DNA of 64,000 nt from Myxococcales bacterium (GTDB lineage: Bacteria; Myxococcota_A; UBA9160; UBA4427). A model generated the notes under the pieces. That model was not told the DNA's origin, ran no database searches, and worked only from the letters and a program-made list of their open reading frames with translations. Made by a program: the position numbers and the translations under genes. Below, one piece after another: positions 8,625-17,056 of this stretch (its first letter is position 1; each line of letters starts with the position of its first letter). Where the stretch lies: positions 169,373-233,372 of the forward strand of contig DUCN01000062.1 in assembly GCA_012959805.1 (NCBI GenBank). Direction: 5' to 3'.

Positions 8625-10750
8625 TGGCCGAATCGCGTAGTTGGGCGCCAGCTCGTTCCGGGCTCGCCGTGGTGTCGCTTTTGTGCTTCGTGGCCTTTCC
8701 CGTCTCGGCGGACGATGACGATGCGGAGGGTTCGAACTCTTGGCGAGAGTTGCCGGAATGGGTGAATCAAATTGGGGTCTCCGGCCGCTACGCCGATGCG
8801 GTGAGCGGGAGCGAGAGCAAGTACCTGGAAGATCACAATATTCAAACCGGACCGGTTCTCAGTCTCGGGATTGAAGATGAACTACCCGACGAAGGAATCC
8901 TGACCATCGATGGATTGGCTGAGCCACTCCAAGAACAGGGCTATTTACTTCTCAATCTGGACGTCCCGGAGAGGTTCACGCTTCACGCGGACGTTCAAGC
9001 GTGGCGCGAGTATTACAATCCGCGGACCGGCGAAAATCCGGTAACCGCTGCGGGCGCTCCCGTTTCCGGAGATTTCCCGAATACGAATGACAGTCGACAA
9101 TTCTTCGGCGGTGGACGGCCTAAGGTCGATTGGCTTCGAACGCGTTCCGGTATCGAAATCGAACTTCCCGCACTCTTAAACGATATCAGCGCAGACTTTA
9201 TCTATCGTCGCGTCGAAGGCCAAATGAGTCTGCTCAAGGGCGGAACCATCGACACGTCCGATCCCATCGCAGGCAGTGGCCCATTTCTCGAGTCCGTGAA
9301 TTTCGATGTGTCGAGTCGAAAGAAAGTCGATTACGAAAGTATCGGTGGGGTCTTTCGTGGCCGGGCGAACCCGGGAGGGTTGAACATCCAGTTCGATGCT
9401 CGCGGCATGCGCGATGATCTGAAATCGATCGTGCGCGAACCGAATTTTGGCGCAGACGCCGGATCAACCCAAGTCGAAATCTACGGCCGTGATACGAAGA
9501 TCGGAATCCTGGACGGTGATCTCGTCATGAGTCGACATCTCGCACACAACCTCTTTGTGTTCGGCGGGGCATCATTTTCGTTCGAGCGCAGCGACCCCGA
9601 ACCGAACCAGCTCGTTCAGACGGGGTTGTTCGCTGCGGTGCCGGCCGGAACGTTCTCGCGAGAAACACTGGATTCAAAGGTCACACGCTTCACCGAAGCT
9701 CTAACCGGCGGTGCCGTTTATCTCCCGATGCGGAATTTGACGATTCGGGCGAATGCCTCGCTGCGTTTCAGTCAACAAGATGGAGACCTAACCGAAGATC
9801 GGCAGGAGGGGGAATTCGCGCTCGGTGATGTCGGGACGATCATTAATGACTCGGAGCGCAATACGGTTTCTGCGAGTGTTCGTGTGAAGGGCGATTGGCG
9901 ACCCATGAAGCGGGTGAAGGTCCTCGGGTTTGCCCGTTTTGATTTCCGCCGTCAAGAGGCTGATTCGACTCGGACCTTTAATTTTACCCCCAGCATTGAC
10001 CTGCCCGAAATCGAGGATTACACGACGGAACGTACGAAGTTTCGCGTAGGCGGCGAAGCTGCGTATCGCTTTCGCCGGGGCCGTACTCTAAGCGGCGGTT
10101 ATGAGTTCGCATACGTTGGCTTCGACAACGACGTCGACCAAATCTCGAATCAGTTCATCATGGAAGACTACGAGCATCTGCGTCATCGGATTCATGTGAA
10201 GGCCGCTGGTCGAATCACGGACAAGATCCGAGGCGAGTTGAGAGCGGAGTACCACTTTGAGAATCGAACGCTTGATGCACCAGCAGTCCAGGCCTCGGAT
10301 TTTACGGTTGAAGAAGACGGCAAAATTGAAATTCAGGGTTTTAGAATCACACCGATGCTGACCTATCAGCATGATAAGCATTGGAGTGGAGTGATGAGCA
10401 CCTCGATCGGCCAGGAGACCTACCATCTCAAGAATGCTGGCCCCAAGCCTGCACTCTTCTCCTCCCAATTTGCGGGATTCGAGTACGAGGCGCTGACTGC
10501 CACGCTTACGAGTTCGTTGAATTGGACGCCTAACGACCGAATGACGAATGCCTTGTCCTACACGCTTTACCACAATTCGGAATCGGTCGAGAATGTGGGA
10601 CATGACGCATCGGTTCGCACGCGTTATGCCCTCGACGAGAATTGGGATCTGAGTGGGATGCTTCGCTATCTCGCCTTTGATCCCAGCGGAAACTCGGTCG
10701 ATGACTATCACGCCCTCATCGTATCAGTGGGAATGACTGGGCACTTCTAG
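8624..10750 (+). CDS. MtrB/PioB-type decahaem-associated outer-membrane barrel
   Basis: Outer-membrane beta-barrel of 708 residues that should sheath the decahaem cytochrome encoded immediately upstream. A cleavable signal peptide (about 1-29, ending VSA before DDDD) precedes alternating amphipathic strands throughout, and the protein ends in an aromatic residue (GMTGHF), the usual barrel-assembly signal. Length is close to MtrB/PioB proteins. I see no cysteine in the mature protein, so the N-terminal CxxC of Shewanella MtrB is absent. Start overlaps the decahaem stop by one base. The 3' end overlaps the convergent FHA-cytochrome gene by 4 bases. Family assignment rests on the paired decahaem gene, size and barrel features rather than on a sequence search. 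Confidence 0.85.
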   Translation: MAESRSWAPARSGLAVVSLLCFVAFPVSADDDDAEGSNSWRELPEWVNQIGVSGRYADAVSGSESKYLEDHNIQTGPVLSLGIEDELPDEGILTIDGLAEPLQEQGYLLLNLDVPERFTLHADVQAWREYYNPRTGENPVTAAGAPVSGDFPNTNDSRQFFGGGRPKVDWLRTRSGIEIELPALLNDISADFIYRRVEGQMSLLKGGTIDTSDPIAGSGPFLESVNFDVSSRKKVDYESIGGVFRGRANPGGLNIQFDARGMRDDLKSIVREPNFGADAGSTQVEIYGRDTKIGILDGDLVMSRHLAHNLFVFGGASFSFERSDPEPNQLVQTGLFAAVPAGTFSRETLDSKVTRFTEALTGGAVYLPMRNLTIRANASLRFSQQDGDLTEDRQEGEFALGDVGTIINDSERNTVSASVRVKGDWRPMKRVKVLGFARFDFRRQEADSTRTFNFTPSIDLPEIEDYTTERTKFRVGGEAAYRFRRGRTLSGGYEFAYVGFDNDVDQISNQFIMEDYEHLRHRIHVKAAGRITDKIRGELRAEYHFENRTLDAPAVQASDFTVEEDGKIEIQGFRITPMLTYQHDKHWSGVMSTSIGQETYHLKNAGPKPALFSSQFAGFEYEALTATLTSSLNWTPNDRMTNALSYTLYHNSESVENVGHDASVRTRYALDENWDLSGMLRYLAFDPSGNSVDDYHALIVSVGMTGHF

Positions 10751-12543
10751 CCACCGGCGTGGGCGGTGGGTTCTGTGGTGCCATGCGGCGAGGCCGCTTG
10801 CTCCTGTGCCATTGGCGGGAGCGTGTGGTCGTGGAAGTCGTGACACGACGAACAGGTGGAAGGGACCTTTCGGTTTCGGTTCTGCCCAGCACTCACATGG
10901 CAGTCTTGGCAGACTTCGATTCGAGGAATCATGATTTCCGAGGATGACTCGGAGACCGTGAAATCTGAACGTTCATCGATTCGGCCGTAGGGGATGGCTC
11001 CGAACTGCGCCCATTTCGGTTCGTCTCCAGGTTCAATGTCGTCGGCGCGGACGGAGGCGCCCGGATGGCAGGTCGAGCAGGCCTGGGTGGCGTGGGCGGA
11101 ATGGCTGAAGCGGGCGCTCTGGATCCAGTTTTGCTGCAGCTGAATGGGCATGACACCTCGGGCGATCCAGTTGCCGGTCTGTTCCGAGACTTTGCCACCG
11201 ATGACCTGATGACATTTCATGCAATGCTCGTCATCCGTAAAGACAAATTTGTCTGCGCTCGCCACCTTCGAACCGATCCAGTCTGCGCTCACGGCGCGTT
11301 CTTCCGTCCCGATTAGCGGTCCAGGCAGGCGTCGGCGGAGGGAGGCGGGGGCGTGGCGATCTTGTATCCGAGCTTCCAGGACCTGGCTGGTAAAGAAGGT
11401 TCGCAGCTGATCGCGAAGTTTTTCAGGATCGCCATGAATGAGCATCAAATCGGAATCAATATCAATTTCCGGAATGTTGGTGTCGAGTGGGTGGCAGCGA
11501 CGGCAGTTGCGATCGAATTGCACCAGCTGCATTGATCGGCCGTCTTCTCTGACTTGGTGACATTGGCCACAGCTAAGCCACTCCTCGCTTCCGTCGGGCC
11601 TTTCGAGCACCTGCGACGTGTGGAAATGATGATCAAATTCCACTCCGGAGTCTTCTTCGAGGCCCTCGGACCAGACCAGGCGATGAGGGGGCTGGTTTGG
11701 ATTTTCGACGACCGCCAACTGAATCGGTGGGTGATTCGAACCGAAGTCGCTTGCATTGGCCAGTTTGGTGTCGGCGACCTGGCTCGAGAGGTCGCCGTGG
11801 CAGGTCACACAATAGGTAGCCCCCTGGTCCGTGAGCGCGACCTCCCGCCCTCGATGTTCGAGATGGCAATCGGAGCAAGCCATTTCGTCGAGTCCCGGCA
11901 TGGCCAAATCCTGTCGTGTATGGCGCCGGATGTCGACATGGCAGCTTGTACAAGAATTGTTGGAGACCTGACGAAAGAGCCCGTCATGACAGCTGGCACA
12001 ATCGTCTTCGATCATGGCGTGGCCGCGAATGACCGGGCCGCTTGTCCAGAAGGGTCGCATCGCCGGGACGAACATCGGTAACACGAAAAATCCCAGAAGG
12101 ATGAGACCGAGACCAATCCAGGAAAGTGGGCGTCGTGCAAAAATGCCACGCTCGATTCCCAGACGCGTCCGCATGTCGAGAGCGTCGCGGGCATTGCCGC
12201 TCAATTGCCGCTCTTCGTATTCGAGGCGGAAGTCTTCACCGGTATTCGCTTCCAGCAGGCGAAGTGTCCATGCGCCGATGTGGATCTCGTCGCCGATGGC
12301 CAGGCGCTCGCCGGTGGTCGGCAAGCCGTTAACGACGACTTCCTGGCCTTGTGCCGCCTCGATGTAGACGTTGCCATCGCCGATGCGCATCGTGGCATGG
12401 TGAAGAGAGGTCGTTAGTCCCTGCAGGCAAAGGTCGTTATCGGGGCCTCGACCAATATAGAGAGACTCGCCTTCGACGCTTTGATCGAGCCGGACGCGCT
12501 TCCCGCCGGGTCGAAGTTTGATCTGGGAAAGGCTGACGCGCAT
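10747..12543 (-). CDS. FHA domain fused through a membrane helix to a decahaem cytochrome
   Basis: Bitopic protein of 598 residues. Residues about 12-100 form an FHA domain with the hallmark residues IGR (30-32), a Ser-x2-His (46-49) and VNG (71-73), which in this family bind phosphothreonine. Residues 141-161 are a membrane helix with positive residues before it, placing FHA in the cytoplasm. Residues 170-598 are periplasmic, with ten CxxCH motifs (182, 198, 223, 245, 325, 347, 441, 489, 545, 564) and many extra His for bis-His ligation. The role is probably an inner-membrane-anchored periplasmic cytochrome, like quinol-to-cytochrome relays, with phospho-dependent recruitment on the cytoplasmic side. 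The kinase or phosphopartner is unknown; two Ser/Thr kinases lie 5-11 kb away. It is transcribed towards the barrel gene. Confidence 0.88.
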   Translation of the reverse strand: MRVSLSQIKLRPGGKRVRLDQSVEGESLYIGRGPDNDLCLQGLTTSLHHATMRIGDGNVYIEAAQGQEVVVNGLPTTGERLAIGDEIHIGAWTLRLLEANTGEDFRLEYEERQLSGNARDALDMRTRLGIERGIFARRPLSWIGLGLILLGFFVLPMFVPAMRPFWTSGPVIRGHAMIEDDCASCHDGLFRQVSNNSCTSCHVDIRRHTRQDLAMPGLDEMACSDCHLEHRGREVALTDQGATYCVTCHGDLSSQVADTKLANASDFGSNHPPIQLAVVENPNQPPHRLVWSEGLEEDSGVEFDHHFHTSQVLERPDGSEEWLSCGQCHQVREDGRSMQLVQFDRNCRRCHPLDTNIPEIDIDSDLMLIHGDPEKLRDQLRTFFTSQVLEARIQDRHAPASLRRRLPGPLIGTEERAVSADWIGSKVASADKFVFTDDEHCMKCHQVIGGKVSEQTGNWIARGVMPIQLQQNWIQSARFSHSAHATQACSTCHPGASVRADDIEPGDEPKWAQFGAIPYGRIDERSDFTVSESSSEIMIPRIEVCQDCHVSAGQNRNRKVPSTCSSCHDFHDHTLPPMAQEQAASPHGTTEPTAHAGG

Positions 12544-12962
12544 TGACTAGAGGCACCGCGGGGCGAGGGCTATTGAGTTGTCAGGATCGCACGGTGGGGC
12601 GAGATGCGCGAGGGCCGAAATGCCTCCGGAATGGTCTGGGAGCATCTGTGCCCGTGTTCTCGCTCATAGCCAAGGGTGTGCGCAGGTGCGGGGATCGCGC
12701 GGTCCTGTCGGAAGCGAACCGGGAGTCCGGATGCCCGGGACACCAATCTCGGCTGTGAATCCGCATCTGAGGTGCAATTGCGCCGGAGAATCTCGCAGGT
12801 CCACCCGAAAGGGAGTCACCCAGCGGCATCCGGGGCTACTTTCCTAGTGACGGTAGAATGATGGTCGATCCGAGTGGGAGACAGTCGCGCGTTCGGCTGA
12901 TCGCGATATCGTCTTGATCCACCTGACCCCCATCGGGGGCACTGAAATGCCGGGAGACCTGT
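12544..12962. other. Divergent intergenic region upstream of pckG
   Basis: About 420 bases separate the starts of the FHA-cytochrome gene and pckG, so both promoters must lie here. TAGAAT near 12853 could be a -10 box for pckG but has no clear -35 partner. GGGAGA just before the pckG ATG is the ribosome site. No gene is seen. Confidence 0.35.
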
Positions 12963-14792
12963 ATGGCTCTTGAATCGCCTACGTCCACGCCTGAGAAATC
13001 AGCACCCACGCAGAATACAAAACTCATCGATTGGGTTGCTGAAGTCGCCAACCTGACCGAGCCGGACCAGGTTGTTTGGTGCGACGGTTCGCAGGACGAA
13101 TATGATCGCATGTTCGAGATCATGTTGAAGACGGGCACCGCCGAGCGTCTGAACGAATCGATTCGTCCCAACAGTTATCTAGTGCTTTCCGATCCCGCGG
13201 ATGTGGCGCGTGTCGAAGACCGCACGTACATCTGCAGCGAGAAGGAAGTCGACGCTGGACCGACGAATAACTGGTGTGAACCAGCTGAGATGCGCGAGCG
13301 ACTAAATGGTTTGTTCCGTGGCTCGATGCACGGTCGGACGATGTACGTCATCCCTTTCAGTATGGGTCCGATCGGATCCCACATCGCACATATCGGCGTG
13401 CAGATTTCTGATAGTCCATACGTCGTCGCCAATATGCGGACGATGACTCGCATGGGACAGGCCGTACTCGACACATTAGGCGTAGACGGCGAATTCGTTC
13501 CGTGCATGCATTCTGTTGGCCATCCGCTTGAGCCCGGACAGAATGATGTCCCTTGGCCGTGTAATGGCGACAACAAATACATCGTTCACTTTCCCGAGTC
13601 TAGGGAGATCATGAGTTATGGATCGGGCTACGGCGGCAATGCCTTGCTCGGCAAGAAGTGTTTTGCTCTGCGGATTGCGTCTGCCATGGCGCGGGATGAA
13701 GGCTGGCTTGCCGAACACATGCTGATCTTGAAGTTGACCTCGCCCGGTGGCGATTCGAAATACGTGGCCGCGGCGTTTCCGAGCGCCTGTGGCAAGACGA
13801 ATCTCGCCATGCTGGAACCCACACTTGATGGCTGGGTGATTGAAACCGTCGGCGATGACATCTGCTGGATGAAATTCGGCGAAGACGGCCAGCTCTACGC
13901 GATCAATCCAGAAGCGGGATTCTTCGGCGTGGCCCCCGGCACCAGCGACCGTTCTAATCCCAATGCGATGATCGGTCTTCGCGAGAACTGCATCTTTACC
14001 AATGTGGCCAAGACCGACGACGGAGATGTCTGGTGGGAGGGAATGGGCGAAAAGCCGGCTCACCTCATTGATTGGCGCGGAAATGACTGGACGCCGGAAA
14101 GCGACACCGCGGCGGCCCATCCCAATGCTCGGTTCACGGCGCCTGCGAGCCAGTGCCCGGTCATTGCTCGAGAATGGGAGAATCCCGGTGGCGTGCCGAT
14201 CAGCGCGATTCTCTTCGGCGGACGGCGGGCGACGGTTGTGCCGCTTGTCCATGAAGCGCGCGATTGGGCGCATGGCACCTTCCTCGGCTCGATCATTTCG
14301 AGCGAGAAGACGGCTGCGGCGGCTGGGACGGTCGGCGAGCTGCGCCGGGATCCAATGGCCATGCTTCCCTTCTGCGGATACAACATGGGCGACTACTGGA
14401 ACCATTGGCTCGAGATGAGCCAGAAAGAGGGCGCACAGCTTCCGCGTATCTTCTACGTGAACTGGTTCCGCAAGGGAGACGAAGGCGAGTTCCTCTGGCC
14501 CGGATTTGGCGAGAACAGTCGGGTTCTGAAATGGGTCCACGAACGATGCAGCGGTAAGGTTTGCGGCGTCGAGACGCCGATCGGAGTACTTCCGGCAACG
14601 GATGAACTCGATCTCCTCGGTCTCGACATTCCTCCCGCCGCCCTCGAAACGCTGACGACTGTCGACATTAAAGGTTGGCTCTCGGAGATTCCGAAGGTTC
14701 GCGAATTCTATGTGGGCTTCGGCGATCATCTTCCGGAAGATCTCGTCGTGGAACTCGACAGGCTCGAAGCGCGGTTGCGCGCGGCTGAGTAG
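12963..14792 (+). CDS. pckG: Phosphoenolpyruvate carboxykinase (GTP)
   Basis: Cytosolic enzyme interconverting oxaloacetate + GTP and phosphoenolpyruvate + CO2 + GDP, the committed step of gluconeogenesis. The 609-residue length matches the GTP-dependent family, not the shorter ATP-dependent one. The nucleotide-binding loop [12 protein letters not shown] starts near residue 273 and carries the reactive Cys typical of GTP-PEPCKs. VGDDICWM and the [13 protein letters not shown] segment follow, as in characterised members. GGGAGA lies six bases before the ATG. It stands alone, flanked by a promoter-sized gap and a strong hairpin, with argG convergent. Confidence 0.95.
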   Translation: MALESPTSTPEKSAPTQNTKLIDWVAEVANLTEPDQVVWCDGSQDEYDRMFEIMLKTGTAERLNESIRPNSYLVLSDPADVARVEDRTYICSEKEVDAGPTNNWCEPAEMRERLNGLFRGSMHGRTMYVIPFSMGPIGSHIAHIGVQISDSPYVVANMRTMTRMGQAVLDTLGVDGEFVPCMHSVGHPLEPGQNDVPWPCNGDNKYIVHFPESREIMSYGSGYGGNALLGKKCFALRIASAMARDEGWLAEHMLILKLTSPGGDSKYVAAAFPSACGKTNLAMLEPTLDGWVIETVGDDICWMKFGEDGQLYAINPEAGFFGVAPGTSDRSNPNAMIGLRENCIFTNVAKTDDGDVWWEGMGEKPAHLIDWRGNDWTPESDTAAAHPNARFTAPASQCPVIAREWENPGGVPISAILFGGRRATVVPLVHEARDWAHGTFLGSIISSEKTAAAAGTVGELRRDPMAMLPFCGYNMGDYWNHWLEMSQKEGAQLPRIFYVNWFRKGDEGEFLWPGFGENSRVLKWVHERCSGKVCGVETPIGVLPATDELDLLGLDIPPAALETLTTVDIKGWLSEIPKVREFYVGFGDHLPEDLVVELDRLEARLRAAE

Positions 14793-14839
14793 ATCTCGAC
14801 CTTCGCAGTCTCTCTGTTGCCTCGAGTGAGAAGATCGAC

Positions 14840-14880
14840 GCAAAGCGCCCCAACGAGTCAGGCTCGTTGGGGCGCTTTGC
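14840..14880. terminator. Strong hairpin between convergent pckG and argG
   Basis: An uninterrupted 18-bp stem (14840-14857 with 14863-14880) closes a 5-nt loop. The outer part of the stem is AAA/TTT, so a short U run forms on either strand, but no long external T tract follows. Its position between convergent stops fits a bidirectional terminator. Confidence 0.65.
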
Positions 14881-14925
14881 TATTCGACTCTTTGTCAGGA
14901 ATGGATCGCGACGTTAAGTCGCCGA

Positions 14926-16173
14926 TCAGTCGTCCCAGACCGGCGCCTTGATCTGCTTGGCATGGGCGAGCGCCACGGCCTCGACACTCAAGACTTCGAC
15001 ATAACCCTGGCTGCTCGTTGGATCGAGCCCGTCGCTGGCTTCCATTGAAGCGTCGGCCGGGTTGTAGAGGGATGCTTCGCAATCCGTGAGTTGCTGGAAG
15101 AAGAGATTGCCCTTGTAGAGGCCGAACTCGATACGGCCGTTTGCCTTTTCTGCGAGTAGATCAATTCCGGCGAGCGCTGCGCGCGTCGAAGGATCGAAGA
15201 GACGTCCGTCGTAGATCTGATCCGAGACCAGCTTCGAGAGTTGGCCGAAGAGGTGGCTGGCGCGTCGATCGAGCACGGCCTGATAGATCGCGGCCAAGCC
15301 ACTGCCGAGAAGCTCCATTCCCGGGGCTTCGTAGACGCCGCGGCCCTTGGTTCCAATGATTCGGTTCTCGAGCGCATTGGCGATTCCAATTCCGCTACGA
15401 CCGGCGACCGTATTGGCCTCGGTCAGCATGTCGAGTGGATCAAGTGCCTTCCCATTCAGCTCAACGCAGATACCTTTCTCGAAGCGGAGTGACACGGTCT
15501 CGACGCGATCGGGCGCATCTTGCGGCCAGACGCCCATGGTGGGAACGACGATGGTCGCCGGTGTCTCGAGGGATTCGAGGTCTTCTGCTTCGTGGGAGAG
15601 TCCTGCAATATTCGCATCGGTCGAATAGCGCTTGGCTGGTCCCGTCGAGGCTTCGATCCCCCTGCTCTGGAGGTAGCTGGCCATTTCTCTGCGGCCGGGG
15701 AATTGCTCGAGCAGGTCGGGATCTCGCCAAGCGGCATACACCATCATCTCGGGCGCGAGCACATTCGTGTACCTCTCGAAGCGAAGCTGGTCGTTCCCGC
15801 GACCGGTGGCGCCATGAGCCAGGACTGTACAGCCCTGGCTTTGCATGGCTTCGAGCAGGCCGTGCACGGTGACGGCTCGGGCGATTCCCGTCGTATTCCA
15901 GTAGCCGCCGTCATAGCGAGCCTGAGCCTTGATGACGAGCATCGAGGCCTTGGCCATCGCAGAGCGCAGATCGACGATATGGGTTTTGACGCCGGTCGCG
16001 GACATTCGGCGAGGGATGTCCGCGATATCCTTCTCGTCGGGCTGGGCTAGATCTGCTGTGAAGCCGATAACCTCGAGGCCGCCTTCGATCAGGCGCGCCG
16101 TCACCGACTTGCTGTCGAGGCCGCCCGAAACACAAATTCCAATCTTCTCACCACCGAGATCACCGATCCGCAT
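14926..16173 (-). CDS. argG: Argininosuccinate synthase
   Basis: Catalyses ATP-dependent condensation of citrulline and aspartate in arginine synthesis. The N-terminal KIGICVSGGLDSKS is the PP-loop (SGGLD) of the N-type ATP pyrophosphatase fold, and GYWNTTGIAR and HGATGRGNDQLRF are conserved substrate-binding segments. I choose ATG 16173, giving 415 residues, because the P-loop then begins about ten residues in as in the family and GGA sits 7 bases upstream; an in-frame ATG at 16185 is also possible. The upstream open frame to 16323 lacks family similarity. No other arginine genes adjoin it. Confidence 0.9.
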   Translation of the reverse strand: MRIGDLGGEKIGICVSGGLDSKSVTARLIEGGLEVIGFTADLAQPDEKDIADIPRRMSATGVKTHIVDLRSAMAKASMLVIKAQARYDGGYWNTTGIARAVTVHGLLEAMQSQGCTVLAHGATGRGNDQLRFERYTNVLAPEMMVYAAWRDPDLLEQFPGRREMASYLQSRGIEASTGPAKRYSTDANIAGLSHEAEDLESLETPATIVVPTMGVWPQDAPDRVETVSLRFEKGICVELNGKALDPLDMLTEANTVAGRSGIGIANALENRIIGTKGRGVYEAPGMELLGSGLAAIYQAVLDRRASHLFGQLSKLVSDQIYDGRLFDPSTRAALAGIDLLAEKANGRIEFGLYKGNLFFQQLTDCEASLYNPADASMEASDGLDPTSSQGYVEVLSVEAVALAHAKQIKAPVWDD

Positions 16174-16453
16174 ACTGAATTCCATTTCGTAAGACGTTTG
16201 AGCGCCTGCCCTGCTGGGGATCCGGATCCGGAGGAGTTCCGAAGCCCGTGGCCTAGGCATCCGATCGGGATGGCGCAGAATGTGACCATAGCAATCTCGC
16301 AGAGATCGCCCGCCCCGACTCAAGCTGCGGATCCCGTGATCCTCTCGACCGGAGAGGCCTAGGGGCTTGGATCGGTGATGTGATCGGGTTCTACGCGCGG
16401 TAGAATCGTGCGAACGACTTTTTGGGCCGGCAACCGACTAAGGGAGATAATTC

Positions 16454-16924
16454 GTGGGGTGTGCGTTTATCGATTTCAGTAGCACGGGCCGCATCGGCGG
16501 CTGGTTCGGCGTGGGGATCTTGGTGTTGACCGTTGGGGGGCTCGGCGTCGCCGAAGCTGAAATTCCAACGAGTGCACGACCTGACGACGCGCAGGTCTAT
16601 TTCATTTCACCCGCGGATGGAGATGTGTTGTCGTCGCTCTTCGTTGTTCGATTCGGCCTGAAAGGGATGGGCGTGGCGCCCGCCGGGATGGAGAAAGCGG
16701 AGACGGGTCATCACCATCTCGTCGTCGACGCGAAACTGCCGCCCTCAGGTCTGCCGATTCCGGCCGACGACCACTATCGACATTTCGGCAAAGGCCAGAC
16801 CGAAGTGCCCCTCAATCTCTCGCCTGGCAAACATACGCTCCAACTCGTGCTAGGCGACCATCTGCATATTCAGCATAGGCGCCCGGTCGTGTCCGAGCGG
16901 ATTTCGATCACGGTCGAGAAATAG
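16454..16924 (+). CDS. DUF4399 domain protein, exported
   Basis: Small exported protein of 156 residues. After an N-terminal hydrophobic signal (about 15-36), the remainder matches the DUF4399 pattern: VYFISPADGD, VRFGLKGMGVAPAGM, TGHHHLVVD, PIPADDHYRHFGKGQTE and LQLVLGDHLHIQH. The many conserved His suggest metal binding, but no function is established for this family. GTG start with AGGGAGA seven bases upstream. It is followed after 132 bases by a Ser/Thr kinase gene in the same direction. Confidence 0.85.
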   Translation: MGCAFIDFSSTGRIGGWFGVGILVLTVGGLGVAEAEIPTSARPDDAQVYFISPADGDVLSSLFVVRFGLKGMGVAPAGMEKAETGHHHLVVDAKLPPSGLPIPADDHYRHFGKGQTEVPLNLSPGKHTLQLVLGDHLHIQHRRPVVSERISITVEK

Positions 16925-17056
16925 AGCGGCAGAGAATGTGTTCTCGCTAACTCCAGAATCGACTCGGCAATTTGGCCGACCAGAAGACCGAGTGGGGACG
17001 ATGGATCGACCAGAATTGATTCCCGCCAGTTTCCTGCCTCTGAGGCAACAAAGCGA

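Noticed and set aside
13476-14843. Long open frame (455 codons) antisense to pckG
   Set aside because: It mirrors a strongly conserved gene, is Arg/His-rich, has no family pattern and no ribosome site. It is a by-product of codon usage on the real strand.
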